A DNA stretch of 64,000 bases from Brienomyrus brachyistius (taxonomy: Eukaryota; Chordata; Actinopteri; Osteoglossiformes; Mormyridae). A program made the translations under genes and the position numbers. The notes below the pieces were generated by a model that made no database searches, was not told the origin of the DNA, and saw only the letters and a list, made by a program, of their open reading frames with translations. Numbering within the stretch: position 1 is the first letter of the stretch; every line of letters begins with the position of its first letter. This document shows positions 25,129 to 35,332 of this stretch, piece after piece. Location of the stretch: positions 21,577,254 through 21,641,253 of the forward strand of contig NC_064555.1 in NCBI RefSeq assembly GCF_023856365.1. The letters are read 5' to 3'.

Positions 25129-25469
25129 GCACATACCACCAAACCTGAGGCTTTTGTTAACTCTCAGTTTTGACCTGTTGTCACAAAACGGACTGTCAAC
25201 AGGACGCAACAAGTGCTCAATAGTTTGGGGGCTTTAAACAGACGATGTCTCATTGTCTGCCTTCTGCTCATGTGCTCTGCTGTAATAACATCTGCCAGAA
25301 ACCACAACTTAATAGATTTAAGCTTGATAATATAATTTGTTCAATATCCTTAAAATGCCAATAATTTAAATTATTTTTTAAGTATTTGATAAAAAACAGT
25401 TTTGCTTCTTTTAACTTACACTGCTAGTATAGACTTTTATTAATAATAGAACTTTATAAAACTCACACT

Positions 25470-25685
25470 CATTTGCATTCTTTTATTTAGCAGGTGCTTT
25501 TATCAAAAGTGACCTACAACTGAGAAAGCAGGGGCAGCCAGTTCCTGGAGCAGTTGGGGGTTAAGGGCCTCGCTCAGGGGCACAACGGGTGAAGTCTCAC
25601 TGCTGACCATGGGCCATGAGCTGGTGATCTCGTGTTCGTGAACCCTGCTTCCTAATCTGCTCATCCGCACACACCCCCCCAGGAC
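25470..25685 (-). repeat. Fish SINE with L2-type tail, reverse orientation
   Basis: Begins catttgcattcttttatttagcaggtgcttttatcaaaagtgacctacaa, the reverse complement of the tail common to L2-mobilised fish SINEs (ttgtaagtc-ctttggataaaagc-tctgctaaat). It continues with gagaaagcaggggcagcc, ggttaagggcctcgctcaggg and ctgctgacc, characteristic body blocks. Its head would lie near 25680. Confidence 0.75.
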
Positions 25686-26039
25686 TGAAGCCTTCTCCAA
25701 ACATCCAAGCTTACAAAACATGTACTGGGAAGTTGTTATGAAAACAGATTTCTCACAGCGCAGTGCTTTCACAGCTCGTACTTAGTGTGTTATTGGCTAC
25801 AACAATAATGTATTTTTATGAAGTGTACACCACTGCTAAGCTAACGCGCAAACACAGACTTCTGGATTTAAGGAATTCTCCACCCTAATTAACCTGAATA
25901 AGAACATGCGTGAAGCAGGTACTTTGCCCTAAAAAATAAATAGTTAATCCTGGCATGTCAGCACCGAAGAAATCAATTCATGTGTATCAATCAATTGACC
26001 TATAGGGCAGGTTCATATTCAAAAAGGTGCTGTGTGAGA

Positions 26040-26420
26040 GAGGACAATACGGCTGAACATCCGTGGCCGATCCGCGGACGTTTTACACACAATATGCACA
26101 CAAGACCTGCCCTGTACAGGTCTGAGAGCTGCCAGTCTCATCGAACATTTACTGACAAACCGAAATCGACGCGTACATACGGTGAGAGTATCCTCCGGGC
26201 TACTGCACAGTACGTGGGGATAAAAAAAAAAACGCCACGACGAGGTTTGTTAAATTCTCTTTTTGTGTCTAAAAAGATAACTGACTCCCCCCCCGATCGT
26301 CTTTGCGGCGCAACACATAGCCATGAAGGGGGCATGACGCACAGCCGCAGGCTACAAAGTGGAAGGCAGAGCTCGGGGAGCGGGACAACGGCAGGGCGGC
26401 TTTTTACTGCCGCGGCACGT
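26040..26420 (+). promoter_or_regulatory. CpG-rich probable promoter of the unrecognised gene
   Basis: CpG dinucleotides are dense here (ccgtggccgatccgcggacg, then aaatcgacgcgtacatacgg, ctccggg, cacgacgagg, cccgatcg, tgcggcgc, cgcacagccgc, ctgccgcggcacg), against very few in the flanking kilobases. It overlaps the inferred first coding exon and its splice donor, as expected for a CpG-island promoter. No TATA box or clear initiator was identified. Confidence 0.5.
26094..26181 (+). CDS. Unrecognised gene, inferred exon 1
   Basis: Inferred first coding exon: ATG at 26094, 29 codons and one base, ending at a good donor (ACG followed by gtgaga at 26182). It reads MHTRPALYRSESC and ends with KPKSTRTY. 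An in-frame ATG also exists at 25980, which would add 38 residues; I favour 26094 because it lies within the CpG-dense stretch. The one overhanging base joins the two leading bases of the exon at 31322 to make a Val codon, so the phase fits. Support is donor quality, phase and CpG context only, with no homology. The pairing across a 5.1-kb intron could be wrong, and extra exons could lie between. Confidence 0.42.
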
Positions 26421-29400
26421 CTGCGTTTCACAAGCCCCCAGGAAAAAAAGCAGAAAATCTTTGAAGTGATGTGTGCATTTGGAGCATTCAGAACTACAAC
26501 CTGATGCGTGGGGGGTGGGAGGATGGGAGGTAGGTACATGCCTCTCAGCATGCTAATAAGTAATTATGGTACATGCAAAATGATCTCCAAATGATCGAGG
26601 ACACCAGCGCCCAGGGATTGCACAGTAGTAATTAAGTGTAATTACTGCTAGCCTAAAATGTATATGAGATAAAATGGTCCCAGCACACTTTGTGGGCCTT
26701 GTAAATATCATTTTTGAGCATGTAATGCATTTATTACTGCTCACTAATGAAGCGTGCAGCTGTGGTGGGAAGAGAAGTTTGCACGATCCAAACCCAGTTC
26801 AAGCTCCTTAAAGTGAAGGATTATGGGTTTTATGGTGTGAATGTTTAGAGCCTCTGGCTGTATTGTCAGTATTTCCAATTTAGCCCCGTAACAGTTACCA
26901 CCAGCAAACAGTAAAGAAAGTATTGCATTTTAATTCCTCTGAATATATTTGTATTCTGAAAAGGAAAAAAATAGTTTTTTTTTTTAATATAAATGATAGC
27001 TGGATGTAAATTAATGCTTGGTATCCCAACGAAATAATTTGGCTCTGTATTCAGCGGGGAAAGTATTGAAGCTTACTTATCACCCCATCGGCTGCTAACG
27101 TCTTCGTTGGATCGTGGCGCCTTCGTTTTTTTTTTGCTGCAAAGAGACAAAAACGAGGGATTGGAACCTAGTGCAGGAATGCCAAAGGTCTGAACTATAC
27201 AAATGACTTTTTCATTCCTTGATGAGAGAACCACTGCAGAAATAAAGCACAAAAGCATTTTAATCATACAACAATCAACACTTTATTTTTGATTTATTTT
27301 ATTAAAACACTTTTTCTTTGGCAATAGCCCTGACCATAATGGATTCCATAATCAATCAATGTAATAAACGATTGACTTAAATTTTTGTCTTCAGACCCTA
27401 AGATGGTAATGGCTCATGTTCTCGGCTTGAGCTAGAAGATGAAAGCTCTGCTTGGGCCCTATTTGTTTCCATTAGGGCTGAGCCCTGCGTTTCGAGTGTT
27501 GGCTTTGATCTTTCCGCATGAGGCACTGGTGAATGGATAGAATCTCATTACTGTACATTTGTCAGTACCATCCACGGCGTAAACCATTTTTTTGTTGCTA
27601 AGAAGAGAGATTTCTGCGTTTCACCCCCCCCCCTTGCAAAAAAAATTGAGAGAACAGTTATTAATACATGTCGTGTGCCAGACTAGCTTAACTTTAAAAT
27701 GCAAAAATCAAATCAGCTATGATAAAAATAATTGTTTACGCTGATGGCAGCCCGTGTGTCTGGCAGTCTTGGCTAATCTCAACTCATATCAATCCCTAAT
27801 TGCAGGAGAACTTGTGCCAGATGGTGTATAAATGAGCAGCGGTGAAGATGATGAAATCCTCTCTACGTTTAATTAATGCAGAAAGGTTGCGATGGCGCAT
27901 GCATGCTATACGCGGTGAAGCCACTTAGCGTAAAATTGGTAAACAGCAGTCAACAATGGCAAAGATGTGAGTGTGCAGGGTATCTATATGTGCATGTCAG
28001 TGACAGTGAAATGCCAAGGGCCGAGGCAACTGGTGCAAGGAGCCGCTGATTGTAGGCAGGGATTCGCAGCACAGTAGCAGAACACAGCTGACTCTTGAGG
28101 GTTGTAAAGGATGACTCACTGACATATGCCCACTCTACTGGACTCTTGGTTGATTTAGCAGTTAAATTAGTAATGGCTATGGGAATTAATGTACATTAGA
28201 CAATGAACCTTTGGTACCATCCAACCAGGCCCGGGAAAGACCTCATTTGCTGTCAGTGGTGCCCCCACCTGTACGCCAAATACTCTAATAATAGTACAAG
28301 ATGAGGAGCGCAGCTGCTTTTTAAGGGTCACATTGGGCTTGTTTTCCTGGAGAATCGCAGCAGGATAACGGCAAACGTGGCCCACAGACATCCTACACCC
28401 AGCGAAAAGCATAACCAAAACCATCTATTCCCGAATGATTTTGAGTTTAAGTTCTGAAATATTTCGACATTAGGCAATATCCAAAATATTAATACGTTAT
28501 TTTCAAAATCCATTGCCATTAAAACCTTCGGTGATGACCTGTTGGGTCTTTAAGACAGTACACACACCGCACACTCTTCTTTCATACCAGGTCTTCTGGT
28601 ACCTCCAGCTTATGCAGTACCTTGAGACCATTGGCTTATTCTGCCCTTGGTGGTGGGCCATCCCACTTGTGAAAGGCTTACTGACTTCCAACACTCCCAA
28701 ACTGCACAGTTTGATTGTGCAGGACCTTAATAGTAACACGAATATCACTGTAATACACAAATAATACGATCCCGTCAAACAAGCTAGACAGCTTTGGGTT
28801 CTATTACCAAACTTCTGCTCTCCTCCCTCTTGCTCTCTAAAGAGGAGCCTGTTGTTTTTTTCCTCAATTGCTGACTGCATCCCAGCCGCATCGAAGATGC
28901 TGGTGATTCTTGCACTATTGCTAATACCTAATGCCTATATGTGAAGTTTCATCTACTGCTCTTGACTATATCGTGGCGGTACAGTAATTGTGAGATTGCC
29001 ACATGCTATCTCAAATGGCTGTTTTACTCCTAAATGTGAATTGGCTATAGTTAAGAGGATTTCCCTCGTTTAGCTTTCTTTAGTTCTGATGGCTTCTCGG
29101 TGAGAGTTATGTACCCTGTCAGGTGTGAATGCTAAGTGAGAATGGCCTCCGTTCTTCCCCTCCTACACCGACTGCTTGTCGTAACACCACAGGTAACGCA
29201 GATCAGTAAACAGTGATCATCTGTAATTAATGGTCCTTCTTTGCAGGCACCTGGGGCAGGGTGGGCTCTCACGGGTCTCTGTGTCCCGGGGAGTGGCCCC
29301 AGAAGGACTGAGCAGTGTTCCTTCTGGGTATGAACGCGGCGGGCAGTGCACTCGCAGATGGCCACCGCGTACGGCGTGGCGCGCGAGATCAATGGCTCCT

Positions 29401-31321
29401 GCTGTCGCCGTTATGGTTCCTAATGCTAATGGTTATCGGCCTGATGGGTAGAACTGGGGGCTGATGGCTGCGAACCAGGCTCGGGGCTTAAAGACAGCTT
29501 TCAGTGCGAGGAGGACGTGGTCTGTGCTGACAGCCATACGAAGGATGAGTGGGGGAAAATTGAGCAAGGAAAAGTAAGGGAGAGGAGCCACTTTGCAGCT
29601 GTTGCCTCCCAACGAGCATTCAGTGGGTGTGAAACAGCCCCTGCTCGTCCCTCCACGCACCCCAGTAATTATGCTGTCAGGCCTGGACGTCAGGGTCCTG
29701 CAGAGGGGACACCATAAGAACAGTGGTGGAGGTAACGCTGACTATTCTCAGCATTAAGCCTGTAATTTTTTCGCGTCGCAAATGATCACGTTGGCCGAGT
29801 CAGTTGATGGAGAGGATTGGTTCTTTGCTGTATGAAAAAGCCTTTTAATAAACAGGTGCCGGAACGGACCCCGTTCTGCGAAACGTCGGCAAGCTCGTTG
29901 AAATCACCGCCGTTGTATTCGCATGGGGAGTATTACGTGTGAAGTTTAACTCCATCATTGTCTCAGCAGGGCTAGCATGATTGTTGCTATGGTATCGGAG
30001 CTGTAGTGGGGATGTGGGTCAAGCAAACATCGAAGTAGGATTCGCGAGGAGCACAGTCAATGTATTTATAATCGTGTTAAAAACCTAGAAAGTGTGATGT
30101 GCAACGCAGTTTGAGAAACTTTAGGCATTTTTTTTGCAAGCCCTCTATGTCCTGCAAATGTCATATAACAGAGCAGCTTTGGGACAGTTGGAATCGTTGC
30201 CGTGCATCTATGCCAACAGCCCGTATCAAAGATGGCGTTGGGCACTGTCAACATCTGTTGGAGCTCAGCAAAAAAGTGCCTTAATTCCGCTAACCTGGTT
30301 GTGTGGTTGATGTCATGCCAGGTTCTGCTGCAATCCGGGTGGGCCGGATCTTGTGACTTCCGCCAGGTCCTGTGAGTGTCGCTTTTATGTTCCTCATCCC
30401 ATCGGGCCGCGGCACCACAGTCATTATTTAAGTGACAGACCAGAGGCGATGGACCGTGGAGAAGCATAACGAAGCCCCAATTTTTCACGCCCCGTCTGAC
30501 TCTGCCTCTGCCGGCAAAGGCGGGATTTTACACAAGCATTCATTCTTTGTTTGTGATGCGACTACATCTGCTAAGATTTCGGACCTGTATCTGTGGAAAT
30601 GCTTTCTTGATTCCCAGAAGAATGATGGAAATGCTACTCTTAGTTCTGAAGTACAGCGTACTTATGCTCATGAATAATTTGTGCAGTGCCCCGGGGCAAA
30701 TGGGAACAATTCCATAAATAAATATGAATAAAAGGCCAAACGACTAAAGAATGGTGTGTGGAAGAATCTGTAACCTGGATGCTCTGAAAATAAATACATT
30801 TCTGAGAACAGATTTACGTGAAATATTATCTGCTTCACTTGCATGTCCCTCTGGAGAAAAATGTCTACTAAATACATTAATGTAAATGAAATTCTCAGCA
30901 GTAAATTCTTAATATTTAAATACGGCAGTTCTTTAAACGCCTGACATGTCTACAATATGTTTGTTCAGTATTCTCTTTACGTTTAGTATTTGCAATACAT
31001 GAAAAATGAGCAGTTGGTAAGATCTCAAAAGCCACGGCCGTTTTATTAGTGGCCTTTGTCGCCATCTAGTGGTAAATAAGAATCGCATGTCGACTTCGGT
31101 CTTGAGATCATCAAACCACGAAAACAAAAAATAAAGGTGAAAAACCCTTTATATAACCGTCTTTAAAATCACGGGAAAGATCTAAAAGAACCCAATACTG
31201 CTAAGGACTATGAGTTATTCCAGGATTTAAACTGAGCAGAGATCACCCTACTTGCACACTGACCCCAATCTCTCTAATGATCTTACCTACTGGTATGGCC
31301 TTAAGCCTGTTCCTCTTACAG
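26182..31321 (+). other. Intron 1 of the unrecognised gene (inferred)
   Basis: 5.1 kb between the inferred exon 1 donor and exon 2 acceptor. A compact homeobox-motif-rich, repeat-free stretch lies at 27690-27960, and an L2-type SINE tail at 30840-30892. Open frames at 28503-28880 (-), 30066-30488 (-) and 30432-30677 (+) were inspected; none combines splice sites, phase and a plausible family. Confidence 0.4.
30840..30892 (+). repeat. L2-type SINE tail fragment
   Basis: ccctctggagaaaaatgtctactaaata followed by cattaatgtaaatg. It matches the tail signature tggataaaagcgtctgctaaatg-aatgtaaatg of L2-mobilised fish SINEs. Only the 3' end is present. Confidence 0.65.
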
Positions 31322-31440
31322 TGTCGCACTGCAAGTCTACATCGGGCAGCCAGAAAGAGAGAGTGGCTAACAATTTCGCTCCTTTCATCCACCGGCAAAT
31401 GATTCGGCAAAATCAACCCTGTGAGATGCCCTCAAAACTG
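31322..31440 (+). CDS. Unrecognised gene, exon 2
   Basis: A 119-nt exon with a strong acceptor (cctgttcctcttacag) and a consensus donor (CTG followed by gtaaga). It reads two bases plus 39 codons, from SHCKSTSGSQKERV through NNFAPFIHRQMIRQN to PSKL, and is open throughout. It ends exactly on a codon boundary, and the exon at 32247 begins on one, so the phases agree. Hydrophilic, mixed-charge composition with no recognised domain. Two good splice sites, an open frame and matching phase with the following long exon make this more secure than exon 1. Confidence 0.62.
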
Positions 31441-32246
31441 GTAAGAGCTGATAGTACTTGGATGACTTTCTAGCATTTGTACTTTTCTGGTATTTACAAC
31501 ACATAAAAAAGCTTATTTTTGAAGTTACGTAATTAATTACAGTAGATCATGCACGAGAACTTCCTACGATATTTTAGTTTTCATTATGAGAGTTTCCATT
31601 ATAAATGCAATTATATGTGATTATTCGCTTGAAAGGTCTTTTAATGTTAAAATAAAAAGACTCTGACTAAGATTTAAATGTAGTATGGTTCTGGGCATTG
31701 ATAAAAAATTGCAAACAAAATTGCCATTTTATTTTAGTATTTATTTATTTTTTAAAAAGCAAGTGAATTATAGAGAACTCTGCTCTCCAGTGACTTATGA
31801 CCGTAGAAAAATGTAAAATGTAGGTTTACGAAATTTCTTGATTTTGTATTTATTTATTTTTTGCATAAAAAAAGTAGTCACAGTCCATTCTGAGTTGACA
31901 GGTACAGTGTGAAATTTGGGTACATGGATCTTGTGGGTTTAAACTCTGAAAAAGTAAACTAGCAACAAACTAATCAATTTTAAAAAGAAACAGTGGAATC
32001 CAGACAGATAATGCCATTGTATGACTGCGTTCTGAAATATGGGCCTGTGGGTATTCAGGTTCTCTGCTTGCCTGTGCATAGAAAATGCAGAGCTTAATGT
32101 GTCAGTCAGACTAATAACCAGGAACCTTAAATCCCAGGGTAACCTTTATGTTTGGCCCTTTCACCACCCGCTGATGGGTTTCTCCTACAGATTGATTGTG
32201 ATGGCAGAGTCTATGATGATAAGAAGTGAATGTTTCTGTTCTCTAG
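31441..32246 (+). other. Intron 2 of the unrecognised gene (inferred)
   Basis: An 806-bp AT-rich intron from gtaaga to tgtttctgttctctag. No repeats or RNA genes were recognised in it. Confidence 0.55.
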
Positions 32247-33104
32247 GGAGCTACTCGCACCGGAAAACCACCAAGTGCTTCAGTTAAAAATGCTATGCCT
32301 CGTCTCAGCGGCCGTAAGCCAAGGATGGTCGCTAAAAATGGCACCAATTCAAATCCACCTGACCTCTGTCTGTCAACGGAGTCTAGGGAGAAGGCGGGGG
32401 CTCGGTTTACAGTCTCTAAAGCCCCCCACTGGGGCTTGGCACTCGGGGATTCCTTCCCAGAGCCGGAAAGGGAACACCAGCCACCCAGACGGCCACTGAA
32501 GTTGGCCCCACTGGAGTTCGGTAGAGAGGTGACAGAGTCCCAGAAGCAGAAGATCAAGGAGGGAATGCAGGAAACCACTGCCAGTGTAAGGAAGCTGCAG
32601 GCAGAGGAGCATGAGCCTGTCCTCAGGACAGCCAAGCCGAGTGCAAAGAACTGCTTTCCTAAGTCCCCAGAGCACTCTTCCCACAAGACACCTGGACAGC
32701 CCCCCAGGGCCCAAAAGTCCACCAAGTCGCTCCTGCCGGCATTCCAGGTCAAGCAGCACGCTGCACCATTGACGAGGGATCGCCCCCTCCCCCACGTGGC
32801 CCCTTCCCCTGAGCTCCACACTGGAGCTCCTGGCAGAGTTGTGGAGCAGAGCAGGCAGGAGTCCGTCGCACGGCCGGATGCCAGCCTGAGGTACCAGAGG
32901 CTGCGCAGGGCTAAGGGCGTCGATGAAGACCAGAACAAACCGGAAACACCGACAGCTGAGGATGACGGAAAGCTGCCCGCGAGGAACGCTATGGGCGGGC
33001 GCGCGGAGACAGTGCTGAAGGAGGCCGGCTGGACGCTGGGCCGGTCCAGGAAGCCGAGTCACAAGACAGAGATAAAGCCCAGAAAAGCCACCTTGGACAA
33101 ATAA
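32247..33104 (+). CDS. Unrecognised gene, terminal exon
   Basis: An 858-nt exon encoding 285 residues and a stop, directly after a polypyrimidine acceptor whose AG completes an in-frame TAG. The open frame therefore starts at the splice site and continues through GATRTGKPPSASVKN and RLSGRKPRMVAKNG to the end (PRKATLDK). If started without splicing, the first Met (32295) gives 269 residues. The product is basic and rich in Lys, Arg, Pro, Ser and Glu, with no membrane segment, no zinc-binding pattern and no repeats. One Lys/Glu-rich stretch (EVTESQKQKIKEG, roughly residues 163-192 of the full model) may form a helix. It is probably a mostly disordered protein. I do not recognise the family. GC content and protein-like composition contrast with the AT-rich flanks. 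The minus strand is also open over most of this exon, but that translation is Cys/Leu-rich and looks like a shadow. Confidence 0.72.
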   Translation, partial: GATRTGKPPSASVKNAMPRLSGRKPRMVAKNGTNSNPPDLCLSTESREKAGARFTVSKAPHWGLALGDSFPEPEREHQPPRRPLKLAPLEFGREVTESQKQKIKEGMQETTASVRKLQAEEHEPVLRTAKPSAKNCFPKSPEHSSHKTPGQPPRAQKSTKSLLPAFQVKQHAAPLTRDRPLPHVAPSPELHTGAPGRVVEQSRQESVARPDASLRYQRLRRAKGVDEDQNKPETPTAEDDGKLPARNAMGGRAETVLKEAGWTLGRSRKPSHKTEIKPRKATLDK

Positions 33105-33570
33105 GCAACATCTGCCACTCAAGTACAGCTAAGGCTGCTAAGGAACAAATGAAAAGAAGCACATTTTAGTTTTTTCGCTTATTTAAAAAGAAACGTCCGT
33201 GCATTACACTATCCGTCATATGCAGGGTTACCATTCATAAGGATTTCATATTAAAGTATTAGTCATTTCTGAATTCTTGCAGCAGATAATTACATAGAGT
33301 ATTGAGATAAATATGGGTCACTGAGAAAGGCAGAAGACTCTATTAAGGGTAGATGACATGTGTTACATTTCAGAAGGAAGACTGGGGGACATTTGAATAA
33401 TGAACCAATGAGGCCAAGCGGATATTTGAGGACCAAATGTTAAAAATGCTGCTCAAGATGAATTAGCTGCACATTAGGGAATGTAAACTCTATGAAATAT
33501 TAAAGTTAAACTCTTGATCAATAAATGCGTTATTGTGAATGTTATTGTGAATGTTATTGTGAATGTTAAT
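33105..33570 (+). terminator. Probable 3'UTR and polyA site of the unrecognised gene
   Basis: ATTAAA occurs at 33250-33255. A canonical AATAAA at 33520-33525 is directly followed by a GT-rich run made of three tandem 12-bp gttattgtgaat units (about 33530-33566), which suits a downstream cleavage element. The inferred 3'UTR is about 0.45 kb. Confidence 0.5.
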
Positions 33571-33686
33571 CAACAAACCTGTTAGAGCTGATGTTGATAC
33601 TCAGTCCTCAGAGCAGACGCCTGTTTTACCTATAGGAGGTTTCTGGGATTGCGACACTTTTTTTAGAGACCATGGTTTGTAACCAA

Positions 33687-33850
33687 CATCCATCCATCCA
33701 TCCATCCATCCATCCATCCATCCATCCATCCATCCATCCATTTTCTGTAACCGGTTGTCCTATTCAGGGTCCTTAGCCTATCCCGGAGGCTACGGGTGCA
33801 AGGTATGGAATAATCCAGGATGGGGCGCCAACCCACCACAAATTATATCC
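33687..33850 (-). repeat. SINE/LINE repeat with (ATCC)n, reverse orientation
   Basis: A (CATC)n run (33687-33741), then ttttctgtaaccggttgtcc, tattcagggtccttagcctatcccgg, ggctacgggtgcaaggtatgg and aatccaggatggggcgcc. This is the reverse complement of the family tail ggcgccccatcctgg...ggat. Confidence 0.8.
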
Positions 33851-33945
33851 AACAGAAATTACATATACAAACTAAGAAAAACTAGAGATTTATTTTCCAT
33901 TTCATCTGTTTTAAATTTGCCATCAATAGCTACAAAGCAATGCCT

Positions 33946-34085
33946 AGTCCATCCATCCATTTTCCAAACCGCTTATCCTACTGGGTCACGGGGGGTCCGG
34001 AGCCTATCCCGGAAGCAATGGGCACGAGGCAGGGAACAACCCGGGATGGGGGGCCAGCCCATCGCAGGGCACACTCACACACCAA
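33946..34085 (-). repeat. SINE/LINE repeat, reverse orientation, well preserved
   Basis: catccatccattttccaaaccgcttatcctactgggtcac, then ggggtccggagcctatcccggaagcaatgggcacgagg, cagggaacaacccgggatgg, ggccagcccatcgcagggcacactcacacacc. This is the best-preserved 3' body of the dispersed family in the window. Confidence 0.85.
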
Positions 34086-34149
34086 CAATGCCTAGTGAGT
34101 ATAATAAAGTGTGGGTTTGACACCACAGCAGCCCTTAGAGTATTGAGAA

Positions 34150-34356
34150 GAGGTGGGATGGTGACTCACATGCCTAAAGGTGGGTGCCAGAATTGCTGGT
34201 AGTGTATGATGGGGCACATGTATGTCCCCAGCCAGGGTGCCCCCCAGCCAGGGTGCCCCCCAGCTGTGTGCCTTGTGCTGCCTGGGACAGGCTCTGTCTC
34301 CCCCTGCAACCCTGACTAGGATTAGTGGTTAGAAGGTGAATGGATGGATAGATGGT
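34150..34356 (+). repeat. SINE/LINE repeat, + orientation
   Basis: It contains ctgtgtgccttgtgctgcctgggacaggctctgtctccccctg, then caaccctgactaggattagtgg and an (ATGG)-type tail. Upstream, an 18-bp segment (ccagccagggtgcccccc) is duplicated in tandem at about 34229-34263. Related to, but diverged from, the neighbouring copies. Confidence 0.7.
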
Positions 34357-34789
34357 ATTTGAATTATTGAAGAAATACAAGATTTAAAGAGTTCTTTACT
34401 TTTCATTCACATCTGGCTCTTCTAATTATACAAGGGCTCAGTTTGGTTTTTTACAAAAAGAATCAGCTACCGGAACATTTTCTTTTAATCATTTTCATTT
34501 TAGTTCATTTATCCCTGTGTCTGTATAAATGCCTCACCTTTTCTGAAAGGCAGAGAAATGACTGTCCGGGGCACTTATGTGATGCCTGATCCGTAAATGG
34601 TCTGTGCATTAATGCCCGTCTCATTAAGGAAATTAACTTAATTTAATGTTCATAATTTTATACGGGTGCAGATTCCCAACATTCAAGCTGGGTAAAGTTC
34701 ATGTAGATAAATCTACCCTGATCTACCCCAAAGTCAGGTCCAATGGGCTTTATTGCTGTGCCATCCGTATACAGGATAGAGCGGCATGA

Positions 34790-35056
34790 AATAGCGCTCG
34801 CCCAGGGCCACAGTGCAACATACAGACGGTGGGTGACGGGGGGGTTCTTCTCTGGCTCCCCCCCCCACAGTCCAAAAACATGCTGAGATGAGTTAGTGCT
34901 GAGATATTGTCCATAGGTGTGAATTGTGTGTGTTCCCTGCGATGGGTTGGCGCCCCATCCTGGCTTGTTCTCTGCCTTGTGCCCATAGCCTCTGGCATAG
35001 ACTCCGACCCCCATGACCCTGAATAGAACAAGTGGTTTCAAAAGATGGATGGATGG
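34790..35056 (+). repeat. SINE/LINE repeat, + orientation
   Basis: ccacagtccaaaaacatgctgag, ataggtgtgaattgtgtgtg, ccctgcgatgggttggcgccccatcctggc, ctctgccttgtgcccatagcctctgg, then aacaagtggtttcaaaagatggatggatgg. A nearly complete 3' half of the family, with the (GGAT)n tail. Confidence 0.82.
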
Positions 35057-35069
35057 ATATAAACCTGGC

Positions 35070-35332
35070 TTGAGCTAAAACACTTTTATTGGGCTGGCAT
35101 TCACTGGCTGCTGCCTGGTGCAGCCCCATCCTAGTGTCTCCTCTATCAGACGCCTCTGAGGCACGTTTGCTAGATGTCTCACTGCACCCTGTATGTCACT
35201 GAAAGCGCAGATCTGCCGGGAGACATCGGCGCTGTTCCCCACGCTGCCCGCTGCGGCTATAGTTAGACGGCACAACGCCGGCTGCACCCCACCCTCACTG
35301 ACGGACACATGTGCACCTCTCTGTCTCTGTTC
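35070..35332 (-). other. Candidate minus-strand terminal exon
   Basis: On the minus strand, ggcttctgttctgcgctgcttacag is a good polypyrimidine acceptor. The 263 nt after it are GC-rich, open in one frame (motifs QPALCRLTIAAAGSVG, QICAFSDIQGAVRHLANV, RRLIEETLGWG) and end with an AATAAA signal at 35083-35088. The frame's stop lies just beyond that AATAAA, which is odd for a coding exon and fits a non-coding RNA or a retained gene fragment better. No family recognised and no partner exon identified. Confidence 0.3.

Noticed and set aside
24849..25212. Three long frames (about 95-106 codons) with Ser-Pro-Glu-Glu or Thr-Pro-Arg-Val repeats
   Set aside because: Artefacts of a 12-bp tandem repeat with no gene context.
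28503..28880. 125-codon minus-strand frame
   Set aside because: No recognised motif, and no clear acceptor/donor pair or promoter.
29485..29571. Possible exon after gctttcag (C-E-E-D-V-V-C...) ending at gtaagg, considered as an upstream exon of the unknown gene
   Set aside because: The only open frames end in a phase that does not match the exon at 31322, and the acceptor has a poor polypyrimidine tract.
30432..30677. 81-codon protein-like frame VTDQRRWTVEKHN...
   Set aside because: A stop codon immediately precedes it, there is no Met near the start, and no donor in a compatible phase.
32243..33122. Long minus-strand open frames (231 and 249 codons) opposite the unknown gene's last exon
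   Set aside because: They are Cys/Leu-rich with no splice or start context. They follow from GC-rich codons on the + strand, which has good splice sites and protein-like composition.
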